DNA of 64,000 nucleotides, from contig DATKVJ010000142.1 in the NCBI GenBank assembly GCA_035530135.1, positions 68,831-132,830 on the forward strand, in the 5' to 3' direction. This document shows, piece by piece, positions 10,199 to 19,266 of this stretch (its first letter is position 1; each line of letters starts with the position of its first letter). The notes beneath the pieces were generated by a model. The model did not search any database. It saw nothing but the letters and a program-made list of their open reading frames with translations, and was not told the origin of the DNA. Made by a program: the position numbers and the translations under genes. Origin of the DNA: CAIYYX01 sp035530135. GTDB lineage: Bacteria; Pseudomonadota; Gammaproteobacteria; Burkholderiales; Rhodocyclaceae.

Positions 10199-10223
10199 TA
10201 AAACCGATGTCCGGCTCCATATA

Positions 10224-11138
10224 ATGGAAATATCGCGCTTTTGCTTTTCACAGGAGCAGGCGTTACGCCATCTGGCGTGCGCTGGCCTTGCCGCTCTAGC
10301 GATCGGTAGTGCGCTCGCGAAGTCACCCGCAAGCCTCGGCGTTGACCATCTTGTCGAACAAGCGGTCGCCTTTGAATACGGTGAGGGTGTGCCCAAGGAT
10401 GTTCTGAGGGCAGCAGAACTCTACTGCTCAGCAGCGCGTCTTGGCGACGCAGAAGCAATGTTCAACCTCGGCTGGATGTACGCCAACGGCCGCGGCTTTG
10501 CGCGAGACGATGGTATTGCCGCGCTGCTGTTCAGTATGGCGGCGAAGCGGGGATTGATACAAGCGCAAAACATGCTGCGCTTTGTCGGTGAGCCGACAGA
10601 CAAGATTCCCGACTGTCTGCGCGACCGAAAGGCTGTGGAGCAAGAAGAGAAAGGGGATTGGTCGATTGTGTCGGGCTTGCCGGAGCACAAGAAAATCATC
10701 GAATTGGTGTACCGGCTTGCACCAGAATACGAAGTGAGCCCAAAACTGGCGTTGGCAGTACTGACAACCGAATCGGGGTTCGATGCCAGCGCTCGTTCGC
10801 CGAAAAATGCCCAGGGCTTGATGCAGTTACTTCCGGAGACCGCTCTGCGCTTCAAGGTCACCGACAGCTTCGATCCGGTGCAGAATATCCGCGGCGGACT
10901 GGCTTATCTGCGTTGGCTATTGGCGTATTTCAAAGGGAACGTTGCCCTAGTCGCTGCCGGCTATAACGCCGGCGAGGGCGCGGTAAACAAATACCGCGGG
11001 GTCCCCCCCTATCGGGAAACGCAGGGTTACGTGAAAAGCATTCTCGGGCTCTTCAAGAGGACACAGCATCCCTACGACGCGAGCATCACTGATCCCTCTC
11101 CGGTGATGAGGCGGATCAGGATGTCAAAAACTTACTGA
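10224..11138 (+). CDS. Sel1-repeat lytic transglycosylase
   Basis: Predicted secreted muramidase-type enzyme of 304 aa. After a hydrophobic N-terminal segment ending near ALAK come Sel1-like repeats (AVAFEYGEGVPKD, AMFNLGWMYANGRG). An SLT domain follows with catalytic Glu183 in TTESGFDASA, plus QGLMQLLPETA and AAGYNAGEGAV, the usual three SLT motifs. An open frame extends upstream to 9948, but that part overlaps the dehydrogenase gene and is not credible; ATG 10224 gives a sensible signal segment. It may cut peptidoglycan locally to let the export machinery cross the wall; that role is inferred from position. Confidence 0.87.
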   Translation: MEISRFCFSQEQALRHLACAGLAALAIGSALAKSPASLGVDHLVEQAVAFEYGEGVPKDVLRAAELYCSAARLGDAEAMFNLGWMYANGRGFARDDGIAALLFSMAAKRGLIQAQNMLRFVGEPTDKIPDCLRDRKAVEQEEKGDWSIVSGLPEHKKIIELVYRLAPEYEVSPKLALAVLTTESGFDASARSPKNAQGLMQLLPETALRFKVTDSFDPVQNIRGGLAYLRWLLAYFKGNVALVAAGYNAGEGAVNKYRGVPPYRETQGYVKSILGLFKRTQHPYDASITDPSPVMRRIRMSKTY

Positions 11139-11159
11139 CCCTACCGACCGGAGGCCGGC

Positions 11160-11960
11160 ATGCCGCGAACTCTTCACTCCATTCTTCGTCCGGGCCAGCT
11201 TCTCGCCATGGGAGCACTGCTGACGATGGCAATACTCGGACGCCCGGCTCTTGCCGGTCTGCCCGAGACCATAGACCGCATAAAGCCGTCGCTCGTCGTA
11301 ATCGGTACCTTTCAAAAGACCCGTAGCCCGGCCTTCAAGGGGCTTGGCACCGGTTTCGCCGTCGGCGATGGCACCCTGGTCGCAACCAACGCTCATGTCG
11401 CGCCGACCATGACCGATCCCGAAGAAACGGAAGTCCTGACGGTCCTGATCAGAAACGCAAACGGTACGATCCAAAGTCGCCGGGCGCGCAAAGTCGCCGC
11501 CGATCCCGAACATGACCTAGCTTTGCTGAAGCTCAACGGGCCGCCGCTGGTGCCTCTGCAGTTGGGCGACAGAAGTGCCGACGGCATACGCGAAGGCCAA
11601 GCTGTAGCTTTCAGCGGTTTTCCGATCCTCGACGTACTAGGCGTATTTCCTACCACCAGCCGCGGCATCATTTCAGCTATCGCGCCAATCGCTATTCCCG
11701 GCGCTGACGCCCGCGAGCTTGGTGAAAAGCAGATCAGACGGCTGACACGAGGATCCTTCGATATCTATCAACTCGATGCTACTGCCTACCCAGGGAGTAG
11801 CGGCAGCCCCCTTTACGAGGCGGACAGCGGCATGATCATCGGCATCATCAACATGGTGCTGGTCAAGGGCACCAAGGAAAACGCGCTCAGCGCACCGAGC
11901 GGAATGACTTACGCCATTCCGATACGGTATCTGCAAGACCTGCTGCTGACTGTGCGGTGA
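11160..11960 (+). CDS. Secreted trypsin-like serine protease
   Basis: A 266-aa protein with an N-terminal signal peptide (hydrophobic stretch ending near PALAG) and a chymotrypsin-fold domain of the HtrA/DegP type without a PDZ domain. The likely triad is His79 in TNAHVAP, Asp119 in EHDLALLKL and Ser214 in PGSSGSPLY. A good Shine-Dalgarno GGAGG precedes the ATG. It lies 21 bases after the transglycosylase gene and probably shares its transcript. A periplasmic quality-control or processing role fits, but the substrate is unknown. Confidence 0.87.
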   Translation: MPRTLHSILRPGQLLAMGALLTMAILGRPALAGLPETIDRIKPSLVVIGTFQKTRSPAFKGLGTGFAVGDGTLVATNAHVAPTMTDPEETEVLTVLIRNANGTIQSRRARKVAADPEHDLALLKLNGPPLVPLQLGDRSADGIREGQAVAFSGFPILDVLGVFPTTSRGIISAIAPIAIPGADARELGEKQIRRLTRGSFDIYQLDATAYPGSSGSPLYEADSGMIIGIINMVLVKGTKENALSAPSGMTYAIPIRYLQDLLLTVR

Positions 11961-12164
11961 ACAGACCTGCGACAGGCGCATCGTCGGGTTTTCGTTGCGG
12001 GAATCCGAGGCCAAAGAAAATGTTGCAAAGGATATGCCAAACAGATATTATGTGCGTAAATATAATGTCATAATATGTAGCATCTTATGTAAACTCGTGG
12101 GCATCGAAAACCATGCCTGGACGCGGGTGACCCGTCGAACGAATATCACTAGTGGGGAGGGGGT
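11961..12164. promoter_or_regulatory. AT-rich intergenic region before the export genes
   Basis: This 204-base gap contains a strongly AT-rich core (about 12030-12090) in an otherwise GC-rich locus, so a new transcription unit probably begins here. Bases 12032-12049 (ATATGCCAAACAGATATT) match 15 of 18 positions at 611-628 in the leader of the locus. This suggests a shared operator or nucleoid-protein site. No confident -24/-12 element was found. The following gene has a strong GGGGAGGGGG ribosome-binding site. Confidence 0.4.
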
Positions 12165-12803
12165 ATGCGCAATATCAATATTTGTCCGCACAAAGCGCAG
12201 GGCTGGCTGGGCCGGGCTATGGCAATGTGTATGGCTGCTCTCTTAGTCGCCGGCTGTGCCTCGCGGTATCCCGCCGCACCTCTGAGCGCTATGACCGACG
12301 ATTATAACTACATTATCGGACCGGGCGATATCGTAAACATCGTCGTCTGGCGCAACCCCGAATTATCAATGAGTGTACCGGTCCGTCCGGATGGCAAGAT
12401 AACGACGCCATTGGTCGAAGATCTTCCCGCGATGGGAAAGGATCCGAGCACCTTGGCACGCGACATAGAGAAGGCGCTTGCCAAGTACATTCGGGATCCG
12501 GTCGTTACGGTAGTCGTCACCGGTTTTGTCGGTCCTTACAGCCAACAGATACGGGTCATCGGCGAAGCGGCTAAGCCGCAGGTTCTTGCCTACAAACAAA
12601 AGATGACCTTGCTCGATGTGATGATTGCAGTAGGCGGAATGACGGAATTCGCGGACGGCAACCACGCCACGATTCTGCGCGCTTCCGAGGGGAACGCGCA
12701 GTACTCGGTGCGGCTCACGGATCTGATCAAGCGTGGCGATGTATCGGCCAACGTCGAAATGAAGCCAGGCGACGTGCTGATCATCCCGCAAAGCTGGTTT
12801 TGA
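12165..12803 (+). CDS. XrtA-associated polysaccharide export lipoprotein (Wza/BexD family)
   Basis: Outer-membrane or periplasmic export protein of 212 aa. A hydrophobic segment ends in the lipobox LLVAGC. A Poly_export domain follows (DYNYIIGPGDIVNIVVWRN, VRPDGKITTPLVEDL), then a SLBB-like region (IRVIGEAAKPQVLAY) and the closing MKPGDVLIIPQSWF. It is shorter than E. coli Wza, as is normal for the PEP-CTERM export family. It precedes the chain-length and kinase genes, the standard Wza-Wzz-Wzc order, and would carry the polymer out together with the beta-barrel encoded at 15446. Confidence 0.93.
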   Translation: MRNINICPHKAQGWLGRAMAMCMAALLVAGCASRYPAAPLSAMTDDYNYIIGPGDIVNIVVWRNPELSMSVPVRPDGKITTPLVEDLPAMGKDPSTLARDIEKALAKYIRDPVVTVVVTGFVGPYSQQIRVIGEAAKPQVLAYKQKMTLLDVMIAVGGMTEFADGNHATILRASEGNAQYSVRLTDLIKRGDVSANVEMKPGDVLIIPQSWF

Positions 12804-12872
12804 TTCTGGGCCGGGAAGTTGAGCGATCTTCTTCCCGGACATTTTTTACTTTGACTTTTCCCGGGATTCTCG

Positions 12873-14426
12873 ATGGATGAGTTGCTCCGACAAGTATTGC
12901 TGACCCTGGCTGGGATGTGGCGAAAACGCTGGTTTGGTCTTGTGGCGGCGTGGCTCGTGAGCGTCGCCGGCGTTTTCGTCATTCTGAGCATGCCGGACAA
13001 GTACGAGGCATCCGCGCGCATTTATGTCGATACGCAATCGGTACTGAGACCTCTGATGTCGGGGATTGCCGTACAGCCCAACGTCGATCAGCAGATTGCG
13101 ATTCTCAGCCGCACGCTGATCAGCCGGCCGAACGTTGAGCGCCTGGCGCGAATGGCCGATCTCGACCTTGGGACGAAGACCAAGGAAGACCTGGATAGAC
13201 TGGTCGATGGCCTAATGCATTCGCTAGAAATCAAGACTGCCGGCCGTGACAACTTGTACACCCTGTCGTTCAGAGATACGCAGCCGGAGAGGGCTAAGCG
13301 CGTGGTGCAGTCGCTGGTTTCCATCTTTGTCGAGTCCGGCATCGGGGACAAGCGCAAGGATTCTGACTCAGCACTGAAGTTCATCCAAGAGCAGATCAAT
13401 AGCTATGAGAAGAAGCTCGAGCAGGCCGAAGACCGGCTGAAAGATTTCAAGCTGAAGAATATGAACTTGTCCGAGGAGGGGAAGAACTACTTTGCCAGAA
13501 TCGGTGAGGTGTCTGCGAAGCTCAAAGATGCCCAGTTGGACCTCCGCGAAGCGGAGGACTCCCGCGATGTGCTGAAGCGCGAATTGGGCGGAGAAGAACC
13601 GCTACTGTTGTCGGAGGCGCCGAGCGGCACGTCTCAGGGATCGGTTCCAGAGATCGACAACCGCATTGATGCGCTCAAGCGGAATCTCGATAGCTTGTTG
13701 CTGCGCTATACGGCGCAGCATCCCGACGTTGTCGGAACAAGAAAGGTGATCGCAGAGCTGGAGGAACAAAAGCGCCAGGAACTCAAGGCACGCAGCAAGG
13801 CAGGCGGTGCCAGGACGGTGTCTGCCGGGGTCGATCCGGTGTTACAGCAATTGAGGATGTCGCTGACCGAGGCCGACGCCAACGTCGCGGCGCTGCGCGC
13901 CCGTGTTGCCGAGTACGAATCGCGCTTCAATGAGCTGAGAAATGCCGCCAAGCAGCAGCCTGAAATCGATGCAGAGTTCGCGAAGATGAACCGCGACTAT
14001 GATATTCAAAAGAAGAACTACGAAGCCTTGGTAGCGCGCCGCGAGTCCGCCGCGATGTCGGAGCAGATGGGATCAACAACTGGCGTCGCCGACTTCCGCA
14101 TGATTGATCCGCCACGCGTGTCACCCAAGCCCGTTGAGCCTGACCGGCTGTTGTTCCTGCCGCTGGTACTTCTCGGCGGCCTGCTTTCCGGTCTGGGCGT
14201 CAGTTTCGTCGCAAGTCAGATTTGGCCGATATTCATTGACTGCAGGAGTTTGCGTGATCTGACCGGCTTGCCGGTTCTCGGTGGTGTTTCGTTTTTAAAG
14301 GACCCGGCCTCGGTACGCCGAGAGCGCCGCCGCCTATTGGCTTTTCTCGCCGGACTCGGCGGTCTCTTTGTGTCCTACGGGGCAACATTGCTCTTTCTGT
14401 GGTTGGCGACCGCCCGTACTACTTGA
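12873..14426 (+). CDS. XrtA-associated chain-length determinant protein (Wzz/PCP family)
   Basis: Polysaccharide co-polymerase of 517 aa. It has an N-terminal membrane segment (about residues 20-42), a Wzz motif region (YEASARIYVDTQSVL) and a long periplasmic coiled coil (about 165-400, EKKLEQAEDRLKDFKLKNMN and similar). A proline-rich segment DPPRVSPKPVEPDR precedes two C-terminal hydrophobic segments. It lacks a kinase domain, which is encoded by the next gene. Together they form a split Wzc that would set polymer length and gate export. The length fits the TIGR03007-type family. Confidence 0.93.
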   Translation: MDELLRQVLLTLAGMWRKRWFGLVAAWLVSVAGVFVILSMPDKYEASARIYVDTQSVLRPLMSGIAVQPNVDQQIAILSRTLISRPNVERLARMADLDLGTKTKEDLDRLVDGLMHSLEIKTAGRDNLYTLSFRDTQPERAKRVVQSLVSIFVESGIGDKRKDSDSALKFIQEQINSYEKKLEQAEDRLKDFKLKNMNLSEEGKNYFARIGEVSAKLKDAQLDLREAEDSRDVLKRELGGEEPLLLSEAPSGTSQGSVPEIDNRIDALKRNLDSLLLRYTAQHPDVVGTRKVIAELEEQKRQELKARSKAGGARTVSAGVDPVLQQLRMSLTEADANVAALRARVAEYESRFNELRNAAKQQPEIDAEFAKMNRDYDIQKKNYEALVARRESAAMSEQMGSTTGVADFRMIDPPRVSPKPVEPDRLLFLPLVLLGGLLSGLGVSFVASQIWPIFIDCRSLRDLTGLPVLGGVSFLKDPASVRRERRRLLAFLAGLGGLFVSYGATLLFLWLATARTT

Positions 14427-14441
14427 ATCTAGGGAGATGCG

Positions 14442-15449
14442 TTGAGCATTATCGAAGAAGCAGCAAAGCGCCTGGATGAACTCAGGCGGGCAGGCATGTC
14501 CGTACCGGCTGCGTATGCAGGTATCGCGTCGGCTGGAGCGGCACCGGGTGATCTGACGGGTAGGGAAGGCGATGCCTTGCCAGATCCGTCCGAATTGGAG
14601 GCCGCCGGCTCGGATGGGCCTGGATCGCCCGTAGGTCTGAGGGAAAGCCCTGCGGTGTCGCACCTTCAGGCGAATTGGGAATCCTTGCCCCGCTTTGACA
14701 TCGACTTGGCTGCGCTTGCCGCCAAAAACTTCATCACGTCAGATGCCATGCGCTCCCGGTTGGCTGATGAGTTTAGGGTGATCAAGCGGCCGCTGCTCGT
14801 CAATGCGCAAGGCAAGGGAGAGATACCGATAGAGAACGGCAATCTGATCATGGTGACCAGTTCCTTGCCGGGCGAAGGCAAAAGCTTCACAGCAATCAAC
14901 CTGGCGATGAGCATCGCCATGGAAATGGACATCAGGGTGCTGCTGGTTGATGCCGACGTATCCCACCCGTCGGTGCTCAAGTACCTGGGCCTGCCACCCG
15001 CCAAGGGCCTTTTGGATGCGCTGCTCGACGACGACCTCGATATGCGGGAGGTATTGGTACACACGAACATTGAGAAGCTGTCAATTCTCCCTGGAGGGAG
15101 CAGTTACAAGCATGCCACCGAACTTCTCGCCAGCGAAGCAATGCGCCGGCGGATTGGTGAGATCGGTTCGCGCTATTCAGACCGCATCATCATCTTCGAT
15201 TCTCCGCCCTTGCTGGTAACCACCGAATCGCGGGTTCTCGCCACGCACATGGGACAGATCCTCATGGTCGTCGAGGCGGGGAAGACCCCGCACGCTGCGG
15301 TGAAGCAAGCTTTGGCGACGATCGAATCCTGCCCGGTGGTGTTGATGATGCTCAACAAGAGTGCTGCCAGCAACGCCGGCGGCTATGGCTATGGCTACGG
15401 CTACGGCTATGGCTATGGCTATGCCAGCTATGGCTATGGCACTAAATGA
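14442..15449 (+). CDS. XrtA-associated tyrosine autokinase (BY-kinase) with Tyr-Gly tail
   Basis: Cytoplasmic bacterial tyrosine kinase of 335 aa that partners the preceding Wzz-like protein. Walker A is SSLPGEGKSF, Walker A' LLVDADVS and Walker B IIFDSPPLL. The C-terminus ends in a Gly-Tyr repeat with about ten tyrosines in 23 residues; tyrosine clusters in BY-kinases are autophosphorylated to control polymerisation and export. The start is TTG at 14442, with AGGGAGA seven bases upstream; the first 110 residues are a variable linker. The stop overlaps the next start by four bases (ATGA). Confidence 0.93.
   Translation: MSIIEEAAKRLDELRRAGMSVPAAYAGIASAGAAPGDLTGREGDALPDPSELEAAGSDGPGSPVGLRESPAVSHLQANWESLPRFDIDLAALAAKNFITSDAMRSRLADEFRVIKRPLLVNAQGKGEIPIENGNLIMVTSSLPGEGKSFTAINLAMSIAMEMDIRVLLVDADVSHPSVLKYLGLPPAKGLLDALLDDDLDMREVLVHTNIEKLSILPGGSSYKHATELLASEAMRRRIGEIGSRYSDRIIIFDSPPLLVTTESRVLATHMGQILMVVEAGKTPHAAVKQALATIESCPVVLMMLNKSAASNAGGYGYGYGYGYGYGYASYGYGTK
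15380..15441 (+). repeat. GGCTAY hexanucleotide repeat encoding the Tyr-Gly tail
   Basis: About ten near-identical GGCTAT/GGCTAC units, with one interruption (GCCAGC), encode the Gly-Tyr tail of the tyrosine kinase. Such short tandem units can expand or contract by slippage without changing frame, which would change the number of phosphorylatable tyrosines. The codon mix of TAT and TAC suggests that the array is not freshly expanded. Confidence 0.7.
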
Positions 15450-17014
15450 GAAATCGCGGTTCCTCTAGGACGGCTGGGGCGATGCACCTCACTGAAACTG
15501 CGAACCGGAAAAATCTGGCTGCCCCCCGCTACGCGATGGCGATTCTGCTGAGCGCTGGCATTTCTGCCAGCTTTCCGGCCAGGGCTGACTCATGGACTTT
15601 CACGCCCCATCTCGAGGTGCAGGGCAGCTATTCTGACAACGTTGCTTTGGCCGCGCCGGGCCAAGAGCGCGGCGACACCATTCTTGGGGTATCGCCTGGC
15701 ATCGCGATCCATGGAGACGGTGCCCGAGTCAAGCTGAATTTCGATTACACCTGGCAAAATCTGACTTATCTCGATCATTCAAGCAACAACACCAGCAACA
15801 ATATGCTGAGTGCCAACGCCAATGTCGAGGCGGTCGAGAACTGGTTTTATATCGATGCCACGGCCGGGGTTTCGCAGCAGAACGTCTCGGCCTTCGGCCC
15901 GCAGCCGGTAGATAACATCAGCATCACCGGCAACCGGACAAGCGTCTCGAGCTACTCTGTCAGCCCCTACATCAAGGGGGTGGTCGGCTCAGATGTGGCC
16001 TACCAGCTACGCCACAATACCTATGGCGCCGACTCCGGGGATAACCAGCTACCTCGCAGTCAGAGCAACGAATGGGTGGGGACTCTTAACGGCGGCACAC
16101 CGCTGTCTGTGCTCAACTGGGGTGTCGACTACAACCGGGCGAGTACGGATTACGAGGCTAGCGCCTCGGCCGAGACGGAGACTGTCCGCGGCAGCCTCTA
16201 CTTTCGCGTCGCCCCCGAGCTGAGTCTTTCGGTTAACGCGGGGCACGAAAAGAACAATTTTCTGGTCGGCAAGCAGTCGGGCGGCACGCACGGCTTCGGC
16301 TTCCAATGGACACCCGGAGAAAGGACCTCGTTTGCCGGTGAGCGCGATCAACGCTTGTTTGGGCCCGGTTATTCGTTCCTCTTCAAGCACCGCATGCCGA
16401 TGAGTGCCCTGGATGTGGCATTGACCCGCGACTTGACAACTAGCTCGACTGTGCTGTTCCGTGGGCTCGGCACCACCCTCGCCCAATTGGTTGCAAACGC
16501 TTTACCTCCGCCTCCGGCAGGGGCGCCGGATAATCGACTCGCATTGGCCACTACGCTTCTTGGCCCTTCCGCGAACCTCGTGCCGACACTTGGCTTCTTG
16601 ACCAACCAAATAGTCCTGCAGAAGCGCCTTCAGGCGTCGTATGCGCTTATCGGGGCGCGCAACATGCTGACCTTCACGGCATTCCGGGCCGACAGTCAGT
16701 CGGTGGCCCCAGGTTTTTCGGCAAGCACCAATTCTGCCGCTTTTGTCACGATTGACCAGAAAGGTCTGAGCGTGACCTGGAGCCACACATTGTCGGGGCT
16801 GTCCTCCGCCAACACCTCATACGCCCGCACCCTCAGCACTGGCGATGGGATCGCCGGGCAGAGTTCCACGCAGAATAGTTTGAGCGTGAACCTGACCACG
16901 AAACTGTCGCCGAAGACGAATGGGTCGTTTGGTCTGAGGCACGTGGTCTTCGATGGAGTTCCCAGTGGCTATCACGAGAACGCCATTTACTTCAGCCTCA
17001 GCTTTCTCTTTTGA
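15446..17014 (+). CDS. XrtA-associated outer-membrane beta-barrel protein (TIGR03016 type)
   Basis: A 522-aa outer-membrane protein. A signal segment ends near FPARADS, followed by alternating beta strands through the whole length. It begins with the pattern HLEVQGSYSDNVALA and ends in ...NAIYFSLSFLF, with the terminal Phe typical of BAM substrates. Its place between kinase and ATPase genes is the usual one for this family in PEP-CTERM loci. It is probably the outer-membrane conduit, or part of it, for the polymer. The start overlaps the kinase stop by four bases; Met13 is an alternative start that also leaves a signal peptide. Confidence 0.9.
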   Translation: MRNRGSSRTAGAMHLTETANRKNLAAPRYAMAILLSAGISASFPARADSWTFTPHLEVQGSYSDNVALAAPGQERGDTILGVSPGIAIHGDGARVKLNFDYTWQNLTYLDHSSNNTSNNMLSANANVEAVENWFYIDATAGVSQQNVSAFGPQPVDNISITGNRTSVSSYSVSPYIKGVVGSDVAYQLRHNTYGADSGDNQLPRSQSNEWVGTLNGGTPLSVLNWGVDYNRASTDYEASASAETETVRGSLYFRVAPELSLSVNAGHEKNNFLVGKQSGGTHGFGFQWTPGERTSFAGERDQRLFGPGYSFLFKHRMPMSALDVALTRDLTTSSTVLFRGLGTTLAQLVANALPPPPAGAPDNRLALATTLLGPSANLVPTLGFLTNQIVLQKRLQASYALIGARNMLTFTAFRADSQSVAPGFSASTNSAAFVTIDQKGLSVTWSHTLSGLSSANTSYARTLSTGDGIAGQSSTQNSLSVNLTTKLSPKTNGSFGLRHVVFDGVPSGYHENAIYFSLSFLF

Positions 17015-17023
17015 TTAGCCGTC

Positions 17024-18091
17024 ATGTACGAAAGCTACTACGGGCTGACAGGAAAACCGTTTCAGCTCAACCCCGATCCTTCATTTTTCTATGGCAGTTC
17101 AGGCCACAAAAGGGCGCAGGCATACCTTGAGTATGGATTGCATCAGAGCGAGGGTTTCATCGTCATTACCGGCGAAGTCGGCGCAGGCAAGACGACGCTG
17201 GTGCGCAGCCTGCTAAAGAAACTCGACCCGAGGAAGGTCGTTGCCGGTCAGCTGGTTAGCACCCAGCTGGATGCACAAGACATGCTGCGTCTGGTGGTGT
17301 CAGCATTCGGACTGCCCAGCAGAACCCTGGATAAGTCGCAGTTGTTGCTGGCGCTGGAGACCTACCTGGTTTCAGTGACGTCCAAGGGCAAGCGTGTCCT
17401 GCTGATCGTTGACGAAGCGCAAAATCTGACGCCGCGCGCGGTTGAGGAATTGCGCATGCTGTCCAACTTCCAACTCGGGGAGCACGCGCTGCTGCAGAGC
17501 TTCCTCGTCGGGCAGCCGGAATTCAGGGCAACCATGCTGAGTCCGCACATGCAGCAGTTGCGCCAGCGAGTGATCGCCTCGTATCACCTCGGACCGATGG
17601 ACGAGGCCGAAACCCGCGCCTATATCGAGCATCGGCTTCATCACGTCAACTGGAACAATAAGCCGCATTTCGAGCCTGAAGCCTTTCAGGCGATTTACGA
17701 TTGCACCGGTGGCATTCCGCGCCGCATCAACACGCTTTGCGACCGACTCATGTTGGCCGGTTTCCTCTCACATAAATCAGTGTTGACCCGCAATGATGTC
17801 GTCGAGGTGATGAGCGAGATTAAAGCGGAGGCAGGGAGTGTCGCGGGCGCTGAAAATCATGGCGTTGATGAAGGCGTGCCGCTGAACGCCATATCGTTTT
17901 CCGCAACCCGAACGGCGATTGACGCCATGACGCGCCCCGCAGGCGCCGACACCGGCGTTTTCGGCATCGAGGCCGCGAATCTGGAGCAGCGTGTGGCAAC
18001 GCTGGAGCGGACAATCTCCGCCGCCTTGAGCCGCTTGCCTGAGGCGGCGCAAATGACAAGCGAGGGGAAAGACGGGGAGGGGGAGGGCTAG
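17024..18091 (+). CDS. XrtA-associated AAA ATPase (ExeA/GspA-like)
   Basis: Cytoplasmic AAA+ ATPase of 355 aa. It opens with the family signature MYESYYGLTGKPFQLNPD. It carries Walker A GEVGAGKTTL, Walker B LLIVDEAQNL, a sensor region and GGIPRRINTLCDRLM. The C-terminal 90 residues are variable with a short coiled coil. It resembles ExeA, which drives assembly of secretion complexes, and is a fixed member of PEP-CTERM export operons. It probably energises assembly of the export complex; the precise step is unknown. Its stop overlaps a possible GTG start of the next gene. Confidence 0.92.
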   Translation: MYESYYGLTGKPFQLNPDPSFFYGSSGHKRAQAYLEYGLHQSEGFIVITGEVGAGKTTLVRSLLKKLDPRKVVAGQLVSTQLDAQDMLRLVVSAFGLPSRTLDKSQLLLALETYLVSVTSKGKRVLLIVDEAQNLTPRAVEELRMLSNFQLGEHALLQSFLVGQPEFRATMLSPHMQQLRQRVIASYHLGPMDEAETRAYIEHRLHHVNWNNKPHFEPEAFQAIYDCTGGIPRRINTLCDRLMLAGFLSHKSVLTRNDVVEVMSEIKAEAGSVAGAENHGVDEGVPLNAISFSATRTAIDAMTRPAGADTGVFGIEAANLEQRVATLERTISAALSRLPEAAQMTSEGKDGEGEG

Positions 18092-18093
18092 TG

Positions 18094-19266
18094 ATGAAAA
18101 GCGAAGGCTCCCTCGCTCTGGGTCCCGTGGTGTGCGTCGTCGGCGCCCGACCGAATTACATGAAAATGGCGCCCATCGTCCGCGCCCTGAGGGCTCGGGG
18201 TCTGCCCATTCTGCTGGTTCATACGGGCCAGCATTATGATTCCGATATGAACGATCGGCTGTTCGCCGATCTGAAGATGCCGTCCCCGGATATCAACCTC
18301 GAAGTCGGCTCTGGCACGCACGCCGTTCAGACCGCCGAAATAATGCGCCGCTTCGAGCCGGTGATCGACGCTCATAAGGCGTCCTGTGTGCTGGTTGTGG
18401 GCGACGTGAACTCCACTCTGGCGTGCAGCCTGGTCGCGAACAAGAAGGGCGTGCCGGTGGTTCATGTGGAGGCCGGTCTGCGCAGCCACGACCGCAGCAT
18501 GCCCGAGGAAATAAACCGCCTGCTCACTGACCAGCTTGCCGATCTGCTGTACACCACCGAGCGTTCGGCCGATGACAACCTCGCTCGGGAAGGTATAGCC
18601 GGCGCTCGAATCGAGTTCGTCGGCAACGTCATGATCGACTCTCTGCTGGCCAATCGCGAACATGCCGTATCGCCTGCGGAAACGCTGCGCCGCGACGGCC
18701 GGAACGAAGCCATCCTGCGCTGCCCCAACGGCTATGGGGTGGTCACGCTGCATCGGCCCTCCAACGTAGACCAAGCCGAGACCTTCGGCAGACTGCTCTC
18801 GGTGCTGCGCGAGGTAAGCGAGAAGCTGCCGCTGGTGTTTGCCCTGCATCCGCGCAGCCGCGACAACATCGAGCGTTTCGGCCTGGGAGACCTGCTTGCC
18901 AGCGAGCGCATCGTCCTGCTTCCGCCTCTGGGCTATCTGGAAATGCTGGGCCTGATGGCAGGCGCTGCCATGGTGCTCACCGATTCCGGCGGCATCCAGG
19001 AAGAGACCACCGCGCTCGCTGTCCCCTGCATCACCTTGCGCGAGAACACCGAAAGGCCGATTACTGTGGAGCAGGGCACCAACATCCTCGCCGGCAGCGA
19101 CCGCGACCTGATCCTGTACGCCGTTGACGAGACGCTTGCCAACGGCGGCAAGCGCGGCCGAATTCCTGAGTACTGGGACGGTCGCGCCGCCGAACGCATC
19201 GCCAGCCACCTCGGCGACTGGCTGATCTGCCGTCATGCCGTCGGTCACGATGGCAGAGGAGCGTGA
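18094..19266 (+). CDS. wecB: UDP-N-acetylglucosamine 2-epimerase, non-hydrolysing
   Basis: Interconverts UDP-GlcNAc and UDP-ManNAc, giving the ManNAc donor that, with the dehydrogenase at 8918, could supply ManNAcA. The 390 residues show VGARPNYMKMAP, HTGQHYDSDMNDRLF, VVGDVNSTLA, HVEAGLRSHDRSMPEE and VLTDSGGIQEE, all WecB landmarks. ATG 18094 follows a strong GGGGAGGGGGAGG; GTG 18091 just before it is possible. A long open frame on the opposite strand is a codon-bias shadow. Confidence 0.95.
   Translation: MKSEGSLALGPVVCVVGARPNYMKMAPIVRALRARGLPILLVHTGQHYDSDMNDRLFADLKMPSPDINLEVGSGTHAVQTAEIMRRFEPVIDAHKASCVLVVGDVNSTLACSLVANKKGVPVVHVEAGLRSHDRSMPEEINRLLTDQLADLLYTTERSADDNLAREGIAGARIEFVGNVMIDSLLANREHAVSPAETLRRDGRNEAILRCPNGYGVVTLHRPSNVDQAETFGRLLSVLREVSEKLPLVFALHPRSRDNIERFGLGDLLASERIVLLPPLGYLEMLGLMAGAAMVLTDSGGIQEETTALAVPCITLRENTERPITVEQGTNILAGSDRDLILYAVDETLANGGKRGRIPEYWDGRAAERIASHLGDWLICRHAVGHDGRGA

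Noticed and set aside
15380..15441. Repeat array considered as CRISPR-like
   Set aside because: Six-base units without spacers that encode the kinase tail in frame; not a CRISPR.
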